NCBI RefSeq assembly: GCF_032814565.1
Contig: NZ_CP136521.1
Location: forward strand, 620,001 to 684,000
Source: Hwangdonia lutea
Lineage (GTDB): Bacteria; Bacteroidota; Bacteroidia; Flavobacteriales; Flavobacteriaceae
Direction: 5' to 3'
Length of the DNA: 64,000 nt
Of this stretch, positions 54,784 through 63,987 are shown piece by piece. The first letter of the stretch is position 1; every line of letters starts with the position of its first letter. Under the pieces are notes generated by a model. The model had not been told where the DNA came from and made no database searches. It saw only the letters and a program-made list of their open reading frames with translations. The translations under genes and the position numbers were made by a program.

Positions 54784-55551
54784 TTATTCTACGCTTGTTC
54801 CTATTTCTTCAATAGCACTTGTTTCGTTAAAACCCACGGATTCCTTATAAACAAAATACGCTGGTAAATATGCAAATGATGCGGTGACGAACACCCCAAT
54901 AAAACACATAATCATTCCAACCAATTGAGCCAAAATACTGGATATAATAAGTAATCCAAAGGTTATTAACCACTTTTTATTTCCTAACTTAAATCCAACT
55001 TTTACGATATCGGAAGCGGTTAAGTCTGGATTAAAGGCATAAATGACATTGATTAATGCGATGGGCACCATAACATAAAAAACAGGCAACACACAAAGCA
55101 GCGCTGCTATTAGACTAATTCCGAAGGTCATGGCCGCCAATTTTATGGTTTTACCTAAATAGGGCTTTTTAAAGAAGTAAAAATAATCATCAGACCCCGC
55201 TTCATTTAAATCCTTTATTTTACAAATTCTATAAAATGCTGATTTTAAACCGAAAGCAATAATCATAGCAAAAAAGCTAAATACTATTGTAATAAGATAA
55301 AAAGGGATAAGCAGCGCCATATTTGGTTCTTGCCCTTGTTGCATGGCTTCGGGCTCAATAACCCCAATGGCCATCATGGGTAAAAATGTAATTAAATAAA
55401 TAGGTATCATTAATACCATAGTTAAGAGCAGCATCAACAAACCTTGCACCCAAACCTTTTTAAAAAGTTCAATGGACTTACCAAAAATATCGCCAAAATC
55501 TAAGTCTTTTGCATTTTCAATTTTTTGTAATAATGTGTTCATAGTATTCAT
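54784..55551 (-). CDS. Polytopic membrane protein, paralogue of the neighbouring gene
   Basis: 255 residues with about five or six membrane helices. Landmarks: KDLDFGDIFGKSIELFKKVWVQGL, AFYRICKIKD, DDYFYFFKKPYLGKTIKL, ADIVKVGFKLGNKKWLITFG, YLPAYFVYKESVGFNE. These blocks recur in the next gene (55574-56344), so the pair arose by duplication. No transport or enzyme motif is recognised and the function is unknown. The genes are 22 bp apart and form an operon ending in a strong terminator. Confidence 0.8.
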   Translation of the reverse strand: MNTMNTLLQKIENAKDLDFGDIFGKSIELFKKVWVQGLLMLLLTMVLMIPIYLITFLPMMAIGVIEPEAMQQGQEPNMALLIPFYLITIVFSFFAMIIAFGLKSAFYRICKIKDLNEAGSDDYFYFFKKPYLGKTIKLAAMTFGISLIAALLCVLPVFYVMVPIALINVIYAFNPDLTASDIVKVGFKLGNKKWLITFGLLIISSILAQLVGMIMCFIGVFVTASFAYLPAYFVYKESVGFNETSAIEEIGTSVE

Positions 55552-55573
55552 TTATTTTAATTTTATGGTTAGT

Positions 55574-56344
55574 TTAATAGTTTGATTCGTCGCCCATTCC
55601 TATTTGGTCTATTTCATTAATTTCCTCAAAACCCACAACCTCTTTATAAATAAAGAACACAGGTAAATAGGCAAGTGATATGGTAAAGAACAAGCCAACA
55701 ACACAAGCCAAAATCCCTAACATGGCTAAAATGCCGGTAACAAACATGGCACCAAATGTGAGCAGCCATTTTTTATTACCAAGTTTAAAACTGGCTTTGA
55801 CAATTTCGCCTTCGGTTAAATTTGGATTATTGGCAAATATGATGGAGAAATACGATAGCGGCACCAGCACATATATATATGGTATAAAAAACAGGAGTTG
55901 TGCAAGTGTTGAAATGCCAGTGTAAATTAACCCGAGCATAAACACTTTGCTAAAATATTCTTTCTTAAAAAAATAAAAGTAATCGTCGCCTTCATCCTTT
56001 CCTAAAACGTGATTTTTACATATTCTATAAAATGCCGATAAAAACGCTATAGTTAAGGTGCTTGCCAAAATAGACTGCGGAACACTATAAAGCGCATTTG
56101 CGGAATAGAAGGTTAAAAACGATTCCATTTCAAACCCATTTTCAAACAGGTAATTTTCTGGGGCCAATCCAATTAATGAAAACGTAAAAGCAATTACAAA
56201 ACCGCCAACCATTAAAAACAAAATGGCTAAAAAGCCTTTTAACCAAACTTGTTTAAACAAATCGATTGATGCTGAAATTACGTCGCCAAAATCTAAACTT
56301 TTGGCATTGTTTATCTTTTCTTCTAATTGGGGAAACGAATTCAT
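55574..56344 (-). CDS. Polytopic membrane protein, paralogue of the neighbouring gene
   Basis: 256 residues with about five or six membrane helices. It shares with the gene at 54784 the blocks KSLDFGDVISASIDLFKQVWLKG, AFYRICKN, DDYFYFFKKEYFSKV, EIVKASFKLGNKKWLLTFG and YLPVFFIYKEVVGFEEI. It is upstream in the same two-gene operon. Unknown function; the acidic C-terminal end (EINEIDQIG) is shared as well. Confidence 0.8.
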   Translation of the reverse strand: MNSFPQLEEKINNAKSLDFGDVISASIDLFKQVWLKGFLAILFLMVGGFVIAFTFSLIGLAPENYLFENGFEMESFLTFYSANALYSVPQSILASTLTIAFLSAFYRICKNHVLGKDEGDDYFYFFKKEYFSKVFMLGLIYTGISTLAQLLFFIPYIYVLVPLSYFSIIFANNPNLTEGEIVKASFKLGNKKWLLTFGAMFVTGILAMLGILACVVGLFFTISLAYLPVFFIYKEVVGFEEINEIDQIGMGDESNY

Positions 56345-56418
56345 TTTGGTTGCGGTAATATTTTGGTTAGGGTTAAAATGAAATTTTTCAGCAATATATA
56401 ACTTTATACTTTTAACAA

Positions 56419-56450
56419 AAAAAATCCTGCGTAAAAGCAGAATTTTTTTA
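56419..56450 (-). terminator. Probable terminator of the LVIVD-repeat lipoprotein gene
   Basis: Imperfect hairpin AAAAATCCTGC / GCAGAATTTTT with one mismatch and a 6-nt loop, flanked by A and T runs. It lies between the LVIVD lipoprotein gene and the membrane-protein pair, which share a strand. Confidence 0.55.
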
Positions 56451-56472
56451 TTCTATTTTAATTTTAACGGGG

Positions 56473-57726
56473 TCAATGCAACGAATACGTACTTATTAAC
56501 GTTACATCGTTGTTACTGCCATACTCGTATTGATACAAGGTTTCCCCTCCTATCATAATCAACGTATGTTCCAAAGGAATAACATCGGTGGCATGAATTT
56601 CATCAAAGGATTTTGTCAGTTCTATGTTTAGCGGATCCGATTTATCAAACAGTTTTAAGCCTGCCGTACCATCGCAAACAAAAAGCATTTGGCCTTTTAT
56701 GCCTAAGCCATACGGATTTTCCAATCCATATCGTGCCGCTAAGGCTGGCTGTGTTTTATCGCTAATATCAATAACCTCCAAAACACTTTCCTGTTGCCCG
56801 CATAAATTACCACCGCGCAGGGTTACGTAGGCATAATCGCCATCAACCACTACGGGATCACAGCTTTCCCAATGCACAAATTCTGAGACATACTCTGGTA
56901 ACGACGGATTTGCCAAACTATAAATATACATACCTCTGGTGCTGCCTAAATACAAATGATTATCGGCGTGAAACATGGTTTCAATATTGATTCCGGCGTT
57001 AATCGAATTTTCGAAAGTAGGTTGCGATAAATTACTAATATTAAAGGTTTTCATTTGAGACTCGCCCACGGTGTACAAATAATTGTTTACAATTTGAAAG
57101 CGTGCCAATGAGCCTCCTGTTCCGGTATTGGATTCGGCGCTTGGTGCAAAGTTAGAGTTTGCCAAGTCGAAATAAGGCCCGTAATAACCAGGTTGATTGC
57201 CAACTTCGCGACGCTCTAAAACCGCAGACCACCCAACAATAATGTGCTCGTTAGAATCATAATCTTTGTAACTAACAGCTTGAACATCGGCCGGAAAATC
57301 ATAATTGGGCATGGGCAAAAACATATCTTCCAAGGTTGTTGTTTTTGTTATATTATTAATATCGGATATATCAAAAACCACCAAATCAATCGAGCTATCG
57401 GCGAACAGATGATTGTCTTTTACGGCTATATCTACATTTCCAGGTATGTTTATAAATGCTTTAGCCATTGGGTTTTTCGGGTCGGTATTATCTAAAACGT
57501 GGATGCCTTTGTTTACTTCGTTTATAAAAATGAAGTTGTTGTAGGCATAAATTTTTCCTGCTTCTTTTATTGGAACGGGTGCTTCGGCTTTTACCGAATT
57601 TCTAAACGCGGTTTTGCTCATTAATTCGGGTGTTGCTACTTTTACAAACTCGTATTCAATATTATCTTTATCGCAGGACATCATGCCGAAAAAGACAAGG
57701 CTTAATAAAAGGAATTTTAATTTCAT
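56473..57726 (-). CDS. LVIVD-repeat lipoprotein
   Basis: 417 residues. The N-terminus MKLKFLLLSLVFFGMMSCDKD is a lipoprotein signal with lipobox Cys18. The rest is a beta-propeller-like chain of LVIVD-type repeats: GIHVLDNTDPKNPMAKAFINI, LVVFDISDINN, LKLFDKSDPLNIE. It is likely a cell-surface or outer-membrane-associated protein of unknown ligand. Not co-transcribed with the following genes. Confidence 0.85.
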   Translation of the reverse strand: MKLKFLLLSLVFFGMMSCDKDNIEYEFVKVATPELMSKTAFRNSVKAEAPVPIKEAGKIYAYNNFIFINEVNKGIHVLDNTDPKNPMAKAFINIPGNVDIAVKDNHLFADSSIDLVVFDISDINNITKTTTLEDMFLPMPNYDFPADVQAVSYKDYDSNEHIIVGWSAVLERREVGNQPGYYGPYFDLANSNFAPSAESNTGTGGSLARFQIVNNYLYTVGESQMKTFNISNLSQPTFENSINAGINIETMFHADNHLYLGSTRGMYIYSLANPSLPEYVSEFVHWESCDPVVVDGDYAYVTLRGGNLCGQQESVLEVIDISDKTQPALAARYGLENPYGLGIKGQMLFVCDGTAGLKLFDKSDPLNIELTKSFDEIHATDVIPLEHTLIMIGGETLYQYEYGSNNDVTLISTYSLH

Positions 57727-57749
57727 GGCGTTTTTTATTTAGTTGATTA

Positions 57750-57902
57750 ATATTTATAATTCAATGAAGATTCCAAACCTTCAATATTCAATATAATTTC
57801 TTGGTCTTTATTGATTTGCAAGGGTTTTATATTATCCACTAGGATTTTCGTAAGTAGATTCAAATTAGTAGTAAAATCACATACGGCTTGACATTTCGTT
57901 AT
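57750..57902 (-). pseudogene. Possible C-terminal gene remnant
   Basis: Between the lipoprotein genes an open frame of about 50 codons without a start encodes KCQAVCDFTTNLNLLTKILV and NIEGLESSLNYKY, then stops. The composition looks protein-like, and the frame is closed by a stop just upstream inside the end of the next gene. It may be the tail of a gene whose front was lost, or chance. Confidence 0.25.
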
Positions 57903-58390
57903 TCTTTCAGTTTAAATTTACCCGCTATATTTCTATTCTCATTTCCATAAAACGTAACGTCAATTGAAATATCCCATTCTGTTTCAGATATTTTTTCTCC
58001 ACTTATAATTCCTTTAGGTAAAAAGTCTTTATCTGGATTATTTTCAAAAACACAATAACAATATTTTGATAAAACAATTTTAGCAATAGTCAATTCTTCA
58101 TTTGTGAAATTGAATTCATCAATGCTGTCACTAATTTCAAAACGTATAAATTCAGAATATTCGTCATCTACAACATTAATTCCACCTTCAGTTGAATATT
58201 CATATTCGAAAACCAAGCTGTTCCCTTCTTTAATTTCCCCATATTTTATATAAGTTACATCGTTTGATACAATATTCAATTTTTTATTTTTAAAAAAACG
58301 ATAAGCATAAAGATCACTATTATTATCAGACTCTGAACAAGAGATAAAAATAATGCCTATTAAAACTAAAACTATTTTAAATGTTTTCAT
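57899..58390 (-). CDS. Hypothetical lipoprotein
   Basis: 163 residues with lipoprotein signal MKTFKIVLVLIGIIFISCSES (lipobox Cys18). The mature part is acidic and probably beta-rich (TYIKYGEIKEGNSLVFEYEY, ISVDVTFYGNENRNIAGKF). A CYCVF segment sits near residue 113. It belongs to no family I recognise. It lies 13 bp behind another small lipoprotein gene on the same strand. Confidence 0.7.
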   Translation of the reverse strand: MKTFKIVLVLIGIIFISCSESDNNSDLYAYRFFKNKKLNIVSNDVTYIKYGEIKEGNSLVFEYEYSTEGGINVVDDEYSEFIRFEISDSIDEFNFTNEELTIAKIVLSKYCYCVFENNPDKDFLPKGIISGEKISETEWDISIDVTFYGNENRNIAGKFKLKE

Positions 58391-58403
58391 TTATTTTTAA
58401 TTT

Positions 58404-58658
58404 TTAATGAATGTCAACTAATTGATATTCCCAAGTATTGCCATCGCAACCCGAGGCACTTACTGTAACCGTTAAACAATTTCCAGCTATTTCTGCATTG
58501 CTCAATTTAAAGCTTTCAGTATGTAAATTATCGTATTTTTCCTTATCTATTATAACCGTAAAGTCACAGTCTAAATCAACAACATCATCACTATCTTCGC
58601 ATTGCATGTTTATAAAGCAAAGGCAAATCAAAAATAAAAACAATAGTTTTTTAATCAT
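58404..58658 (-). CDS. Small hypothetical lipoprotein
   Basis: 84 residues from the chosen start MIKKLLFLFLICLCFINMQCEDS, which gives a clean lipoprotein signal; a longer frame up to 58754 would run into the preceding gene and lacks a signal. Four further Cys include NCLTVTVSASGCDGNTW. It follows the gene at 58670 by 11 bp and probably forms an operon with both neighbours. Function unknown. Confidence 0.65.
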   Translation of the reverse strand: MIKKLLFLFLICLCFINMQCEDSDDVVDLDCDFTVIIDKEKYDNLHTESFKLSNAEIAGNCLTVTVSASGCDGNTWEYQLVDIH

Positions 58659-58669
58659 AACCGTATTTT

Positions 58670-59359
58670 CTAATAGATTAACATGGGCACTCCGTTTTGG
58701 CACGTTACCCCTTTTGGCTGTTTTGGCACATCGCAGGTCGAGACAATGTCCCATTTTATATTGTATGCGTTTTCGGCTTCATTATAAGCTTCAACTTTTT
58801 GCAGAAAAGCATCCGTATCAATCTGATTTGAATACGCTATATAACCCTGTGGGCCACCACAAGCTTTGGCTCCGTAAGCTGTAAATAACCAATTGTCTGC
58901 ATTGGTGCAAGACTCGCCTATACTTAAAATGTAAATCTCGTTATACAAATCCATTAGTTTTTGGTGGTCTTTTTCCTGTTCGGTCAATTCTCTTTTTACA
59001 ATCAATTCCGTTTCGGAAACCGATACAATACGCCACGCATAATTTATTGGGTAAAACTCTTGGGCAATGGTAACCAATGTGTTTTCTAATACCCAATTAC
59101 CATTATAATCGGAATACACTAAAGGTGGCGTACCACACCAACCCGAAGAACGTTCAACAAAACCGCCATTGGCTTTAAACATAATACCAGGTCCGTTATC
59201 TGGCAAAGCAGCGGCTCTTTTAAAAACGGTTTGTTCTTCGCTGTAATTAGGCTCAACCCAACTACCAATTAATAAATTATCGGGGTCTGGAATAACATTA
59301 TCGTTGCTGTCACAAGCAAACATTAGGAGCAAAAAGATTAAAAACGTACTGATTTTCAT
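58670..59359 (-). CDS. Hypothetical lipoprotein
   Basis: 229 residues with lipoprotein signal KISTFLIFLLLMFACDSND (lipobox Cys16). The body begins LLIGSWVEPNYSEEQTVF and resembles lipocalin-like lipoproteins of Bacteroidota, which often open with a GxW motif. Later segments include WCGTPPLVYSDYNGNWVLEN. No catalytic motif is evident. It is first of three minus-strand lipoprotein genes and is divergent from miaB. Confidence 0.72.
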   Translation of the reverse strand: MKISTFLIFLLLMFACDSNDNVIPDPDNLLIGSWVEPNYSEEQTVFKRAAALPDNGPGIMFKANGGFVERSSGWCGTPPLVYSDYNGNWVLENTLVTIAQEFYPINYAWRIVSVSETELIVKRELTEQEKDHQKLMDLYNEIYILSIGESCTNADNWLFTAYGAKACGGPQGYIAYSNQIDTDAFLQKVEAYNEAENAYNIKWDIVSTCDVPKQPKGVTCQNGVPMLIY

Positions 59360-59505
59360 TATTTAAAAGGTTTATTTGATAGATGCTAAATCTATCAAAA
59401 GGTTGCGTAATTTTTAACACAAAATAACATGACATTGTGTCACTAAAATACAAATTAGTTGTATCTTTGCACACTTATTGACCGCGTAAGAGGTAGCAAT
59501 CAATT

Positions 59506-60954
59506 ATGGAAAAGATAATAGACGAAAACAAACAAGGGCAATCCTTGGTTTTAGAACAGAAAAAAGAAAACACGCGCAAGCTTTTTATTGAAAGTTATGG
59601 ATGTGCTATGAATTTTAGCGATAGCGAAATTGTAGCCTCCATTTTAACCAATGAAGGTTTTAATACGACCCAACATTTAGAAGAAGCCGATTTAGTTTTA
59701 GTAAATACTTGCTCCATTCGTGATAAAGCAGAACAAACCGTACGCAAACGTTTAGAAAAATACAACGCCGTAAAACGCGACCATAACCCGAAAATGAAAG
59801 TGGGCGTTTTAGGCTGTATGGCAGAACGTTTAAAAACAAAATTTCTTGAAGAAGAAAAAATTGTCGATTTAGTTGTTGGACCCGATGCGTATAAAGATTT
59901 ACCCAACCTTTTAGCCGAAGTTGACGAAGGTAGAGACGCCATAAACGTAATACTTTCAAAAGAAGAAACCTATGGCGATATTTCGCCCGTGCGTTTAAAC
60001 TCCAATGGTGTAACGGCCTTTGTATCGATTACCCGTGGTTGCGATAATATGTGTACGTTTTGCGTGGTGCCGTTTACGCGCGGTCGCGAACGCAGCAGAG
60101 ACCCGCAAAGCATTATTGAAGAAGTTAACGATTTATGGAACAAAGGTTTTAAAGAAATCACCTTACTTGGGCAAAATGTAGATAGTTATTTGTGGTATGG
60201 CGGCGGCCTTAAAAAAGACTTTGTAAAAGCGAGCGATTTACAAAAAGCCACTGCGGTGAGTTTTTCTAATTTGTTAGAATTGTGTGCCAAAGCACAACCT
60301 AAAATGCGTATTCGTTTTTCAACATCAAATCCGCAAGATTTAACGCTGGACGTTGTTGAAACCATGGCGAAATACGATAATATTTGTAACCATATTCATT
60401 TACCAGTGCAAAGCGGAAGCGACCGCATTTTAAAAGCGATGAACCGTTTGCATACCCGTGAAGAGTATATGAGGTTGATTGACAATATTCGCAGAATAAT
60501 ACCGAATTGCGCTATAAGTCAGGATATGATTGTTGGTTTCCCAACAGAAACCGAAGCTGATTTTAAAGACACGGTCTCGCTAATGGAATACGTAAAATAT
60601 AACTTCGGATATATGTTTACATATTCAGAACGCCCAGGCACTATGGCTGGACGAAACATGGAAGATGATGTTCCTGAAGCCACAAAAAAACGTAGACTGC
60701 AAGATATTGTAGATTTACAACGCAAACACAGTGAGATTAGAACCAAAGAATGGCTCAACACCACGGTAGAGGTATTGATTGAAAAAGAATCAAAAAAATC
60801 TGATGCACAATGGTCGGGTCGCACACCCCAAAACATCGTTTGTGTATTCCCAAAAGGTGATTTTAAAGTGGGTGATTTTGTAATCGTAAAAGTTACAGAT
60901 TGTACGAGTGCAACGTTAATTGGGGAAGCGGTTGAGTTAAGTAAAAACAATTAA
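59506..60954 (+). CDS. miaB: tRNA-2-methylthio-N6-dimethylallyladenosine synthase
   Basis: Radical-SAM methylthiotransferase of 482 residues that modifies A37 of tRNAs reading UNN codons. N-terminal UPF0004 domain Cys residues are in SYGCAMNFSDSEIV, NTCSIRDKAEQ and VLGCMAERL. The radical-SAM cluster is RGCDNMCTFCVVPFTRGRERSR. A TRAM domain closes the protein (WLNTTVEVLIEKESKK...). All six cluster cysteines are present. It is followed by the sigma-54 regulator gene after a 90-bp gap that holds a GTCA-type repeat. Confidence 0.96.
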   Translation: MEKIIDENKQGQSLVLEQKKENTRKLFIESYGCAMNFSDSEIVASILTNEGFNTTQHLEEADLVLVNTCSIRDKAEQTVRKRLEKYNAVKRDHNPKMKVGVLGCMAERLKTKFLEEEKIVDLVVGPDAYKDLPNLLAEVDEGRDAINVILSKEETYGDISPVRLNSNGVTAFVSITRGCDNMCTFCVVPFTRGRERSRDPQSIIEEVNDLWNKGFKEITLLGQNVDSYLWYGGGLKKDFVKASDLQKATAVSFSNLLELCAKAQPKMRIRFSTSNPQDLTLDVVETMAKYDNICNHIHLPVQSGSDRILKAMNRLHTREEYMRLIDNIRRIIPNCAISQDMIVGFPTETEADFKDTVSLMEYVKYNFGYMFTYSERPGTMAGRNMEDDVPEATKKRRLQDIVDLQRKHSEIRTKEWLNTTVEVLIEKESKKSDAQWSGRTPQNIVCVFPKGDFKVGDFVIVKVTDCTSATLIGEAVELSKNN

Positions 60955-61013
60955 CTGGCTGTTATTTCTGCCAAAAGCAGGAATTCACAATTTTAAAATA
61001 AAGTTTAATTAAA

Positions 61014-61038
61014 CAGATTCCTGTCTATGCAGGAATGA
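61014..61038. repeat. GTCA-type repeat between miaB and the sigma-54 regulator
   Basis: Reads AGATTCCTGTCTATGCAGG followed by AATGAC; the ends GATTCC / GGAAT are inverted copies. A partial relative (CTGCCAAAAGCAGGAATTC) lies at 60969-60987. It belongs to the same dispersed family as the repeat inside the pump gene. Confidence 0.55.
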
Positions 61039-61044
61039 CAAAAT

Positions 61045-62313
61045 ATGGAATCCGTTCAAGCAATAAAACAACGTTTTAGTATTATAGGCAATACAAAAGC
61101 ACTAAACCGCGCCATTGAAAAAGCAATTCAAGTGGCGCCCACAGATATTTCGGTTTTAGTAACTGGCGAATCCGGGGTTGGTAAGGAAAGTATTCCTAAA
61201 ATTATACATCAGTTATCGCACAGAAAACACAATAAATACATTGCGGTAAACTGTGGTGCCATTCCTGAAGGCACTATTGACAGTGAGCTTTTCGGACATG
61301 AAAAAGGGGCGTTTACAGGTGCCACACAAACACGAAGCGGCTATTTTGAAGTGGCCGATGGCGGCACTATTTTTTTAGACGAAGTTGGTGAACTCCCATT
61401 AACCACCCAAGTGCGTTTATTGCGTGTTTTAGAAAATGGCGAGTTTATAAAAGTAGGCTCCAGCAAGGTTCAAAAAACCGATGTGCGCATTGTTGCGGCA
61501 ACCAACGCAAATATGTTTCAGTCTATTCAAAAAGAAAAATTTCGCGAAGATTTATACTACAGATTAAGCACCGTAGATATTCATTTACCACCACTGCGCG
61601 AACGTCAAGAAGACATTCATTTATTGTTCAGAAAATTTGCCAGCGATTTCGCATTAAAATATAAAATGCCTACGGTAAAACTAACCGATAATGCCATTCA
61701 GGTTTTATTAAAACACCGTTGGAACGGAAATATTCGTCAGTTACGCAACGTCGCAGAACAGGTTTCTGTTTTAGAGCAAAACCGCATCATTACCGCCGAA
61801 GTGTTAAAAAGTTATTTACCAACATCGGGCAGCAATTTACCGGCCATTGTTAAAACAGCCAAATCAGAAAGCGATTTTAGTAGCGAGCGAGAGATTTTGT
61901 ATAAAGTCCTTTTTGATATGAAAAGTGATTTAAACGATCTGAAAAAACTCACCATGGAACTCATGAAAAATGGCAACATAAAAGATGTTGAAAAAGACCA
62001 CGGCAGTTTAATTCAGAAAATTTATGGCGATGATGATGACTCCGAAACAGATTACGAAGAAGCCTTGACGGAAACCGAGGTAATTTCGATTCCTGAGCAC
62101 TCAAATACGAAGACTGAAAACACAAGCAAACAAGACAAATATCACTTTGCCGAAGAAATTGAAGAAGAGGAAACCTTATCGTTACACGACAAAGAATTGG
62201 AATTAATCAAAAAATCGCTTGAGCGTCACCAAGGAAAACGTAAATTAGCCGCAGCCGAATTGGGCATTAGCGAACGCACCTTATACCGAAAGATTAAACA
62301 ATACGATCTTTAA
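61045..62313 (+). CDS. Sigma-54-dependent transcriptional activator
   Basis: 422 residues. No receiver or other sensor domain; the AAA+ domain starts near residue 15. Walker [11 protein letters not shown], the sigma-54 contact loop GAFTGAT, Walker [15 protein letters not shown] and the Arg finger region FREDLYYRL are present. A flexible acidic linker follows (about 270-380), and the C-terminus is a Fis-type HTH ([22 protein letters not shown]). It activates promoters of RpoN. The order miaB - activator - lptE is conserved in flavobacteria. Regulation must come from expression or a partner, as no sensor domain is visible. Confidence 0.94.
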   Translation: MESVQAIKQRFSIIGNTKALNRAIEKAIQVAPTDISVLVTGESGVGKESIPKIIHQLSHRKHNKYIAVNCGAIPEGTIDSELFGHEKGAFTGATQTRSGYFEVADGGTIFLDEVGELPLTTQVRLLRVLENGEFIKVGSSKVQKTDVRIVAATNANMFQSIQKEKFREDLYYRLSTVDIHLPPLRERQEDIHLLFRKFASDFALKYKMPTVKLTDNAIQVLLKHRWNGNIRQLRNVAEQVSVLEQNRIITAEVLKSYLPTSGSNLPAIVKTAKSESDFSSEREILYKVLFDMKSDLNDLKKLTMELMKNGNIKDVEKDHGSLIQKIYGDDDDSETDYEEALTETEVISIPEHSNTKTENTSKQDKYHFAEEIEEEETLSLHDKELELIKKSLERHQGKRKLAAAELGISERTLYRKIKQYDL

Positions 62314-62410
62314 AGGATTTTGGCAGTCGCAGTCCAGAAAGCTGTAAGGTGCGTAAAGCAGTTAAACGCAACATTAAAAAATAATAAACGTTTTACAATT
62401 AATAACTAAA

Positions 62411-62437
62411 ATGTCACACTGAGCCTAGTCGAAGTGT
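62411..62437. repeat. GTCA-type repeat upstream of lptE
   Basis: Reads TGTCACACTGAGCCTAGTCG followed by AAGTG, related to the inverted copy at 46064-46090. It lies in the gap between the activator and lptE. Confidence 0.5.
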
Positions 62438-62443
62438 TTATAA

Positions 62444-62947
62444 ATGAAACATATAAAATACATATTTTTAGCATTAACAATCGTAACATTTGAGTCCTGT
62501 GGTTTCTATGGTTTCACCCAACCCAGTTCGATAAAAGCTGACACTTTTCAGGTAAATCGTATCGAAAATAGCGCTTTATTATTTGAACCTGGATTAGATC
62601 AAGATTTTCAACGAGCCTTACAAGACAAAATAGTAGATCAAACCAATTATAAATTAGAAACCTCTAATGCTGACTTGGTATACGACGGCGAAATTACAAC
62701 TTACAGAATTTCCCCTACTACGGCAACATCAGATAACAGAGCAGCGCAAAACCGGCTCACTATAGGTGTAAAAATAAGTTTTTACAATACCAATAACGAA
62801 GAAGACAATGTAGACCAAAGCTTTTCGTTTTTTTATGATTATCCAGCCAATGCACAACTTGTTGGCGCACAAAAAGCGACCGCACACGAAGAGATTTTTG
62901 AACGTTTAACACAAGACATTATTAATGCTACTTTAGCAAAATGGTAA
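62444..62947 (+). CDS. lptE: LPS assembly lipoprotein LptE
   Basis: 167 residues. Lipoprotein signal IKYIFLALTIVTFESCGFYGF with lipobox Cys19 and the CGFYGF start usual for Bacteroidota LptE. The body includes SIKADTFQVNRIEN, DLVYDGEITTYRISPT and RLTIGVKISFYN. LptE plugs LptD in the outer membrane during lipopolysaccharide export. It lies after the sigma-54 activator and before the TPR-like gene. Confidence 0.9.
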   Translation: MKHIKYIFLALTIVTFESCGFYGFTQPSSIKADTFQVNRIENSALLFEPGLDQDFQRALQDKIVDQTNYKLETSNADLVYDGEITTYRISPTTATSDNRAAQNRLTIGVKISFYNTNNEEDNVDQSFSFFYDYPANAQLVGAQKATAHEEIFERLTQDIINATLAKW

Positions 62948-63000
62948 ATTTCAGTCCTAAGTTTGCAGTAGCAACAAGCAGTAATAAAAATTTAAAAAAG

Positions 63001-63034
63001 TTGTCATTTCGAGTGAAACGAGAAATCTCATAAT
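63001..63034. repeat. GTCA-type repeat upstream of the TPR-like gene
   Basis: Reads TTGTCATTTCGAGTGAAACG followed by AGAAATCTC. The inner TTTCGAGTGAAACGAGAAA has short inverted arms. Another member of the dispersed family. Confidence 0.5.
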
Positions 63035-63051
63035 AGAAGTCAACTTAAACA

Positions 63052-63987
63052 ATGAATAGCACCGATTTCACATACATCCTTCAAAACCCTCAAGCCATAT
63101 CACATGAGCAAACCGAGGCTATAAAATCTATTATTGATGAGTTTCCATATTTTCAATCGGCACGTGCAGTGTACCTTAAAGGCTTAAAAGACCAAAGTAG
63201 TATTAATTACAATCAAGAACTTAAAACCACGGCGGCATATACTACCGATAGGAGTATTTTATTCGATTTTATTACCTCCGAAACTTTTATTCAAAACGAA
63301 ATATCGCAATTCATCAAACAAAACACAGCGCATTTAAAAGATATTAAGGTTTCGGTTGAAGACATTTCCATAAACAAAAGCGTGGCTATTGATGAGGCCT
63401 TAAAACAACAAATTAAAGATACCGATGGTGTTTTAGACCCAGCCTTGTTTCAACCCAAGGAAGAGCGACCCAAAAAAGCCTTTGTTTTAGATGATTCCGA
63501 ACGCATTGAAAACGTTACAAAAGACACCAAAACACAAGAAGCATCGGCTACCGATATTCTAAATTTAGGAAAGCCGCTTCAGTTTGATAAAAGAGAAAGC
63601 CATTCATTTAACGAGTGGTTAAAATTAACGCGTTTTAAACCCATCAAAAGAGAAAAAACGATTTCTTTAAAAGAAGAAAAAGCTGTTTCAGAAAAAACCG
63701 AAAAGGCTAAAAAATTTGAATTAATAGACAAGTTTATCTCACAAAACCCAAAGATAAATCCAACTAAAGCCTCCTCGTCAAAAGGCAATCTCGCCAAAGC
63801 GCAAATGATACAACCCGAAGCTTTAATGACCGAGACTTTAGCACGGATTTACGTCGAGCAGAAAAACTATAAAAAGGCAATTCAATCTTACAACATTTTA
63901 AGTTTGAAATATCCAGAAAAAAGTAGTTTCTTTGCAAACCAAATTAAGGCGGTAGAACAATTACAAGAACAAAATAACACAGAATAA
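63052..63987 (+). CDS. TPR-like hypothetical protein
   Basis: 311 residues, cytoplasmic. N-terminal helical part (QTEAIKSIIDEFPYFQSARAVYLKGLKDQ), a long charged middle rich in Lys and Glu, and a single C-terminal TPR-like unit (TLARIYVEQKNYKKAIQSYNILSLKYPEKSSFFANQI). Homologues occur between lptE and secG in flavobacteria. The stop codon overlaps the next ATG by one base. Function unknown. Confidence 0.82.
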   Translation: MNSTDFTYILQNPQAISHEQTEAIKSIIDEFPYFQSARAVYLKGLKDQSSINYNQELKTTAAYTTDRSILFDFITSETFIQNEISQFIKQNTAHLKDIKVSVEDISINKSVAIDEALKQQIKDTDGVLDPALFQPKEERPKKAFVLDDSERIENVTKDTKTQEASATDILNLGKPLQFDKRESHSFNEWLKLTRFKPIKREKTISLKEEKAVSEKTEKAKKFELIDKFISQNPKINPTKASSSKGNLAKAQMIQPEALMTETLARIYVEQKNYKKAIQSYNILSLKYPEKSSFFANQIKAVEQLQEQNNTE

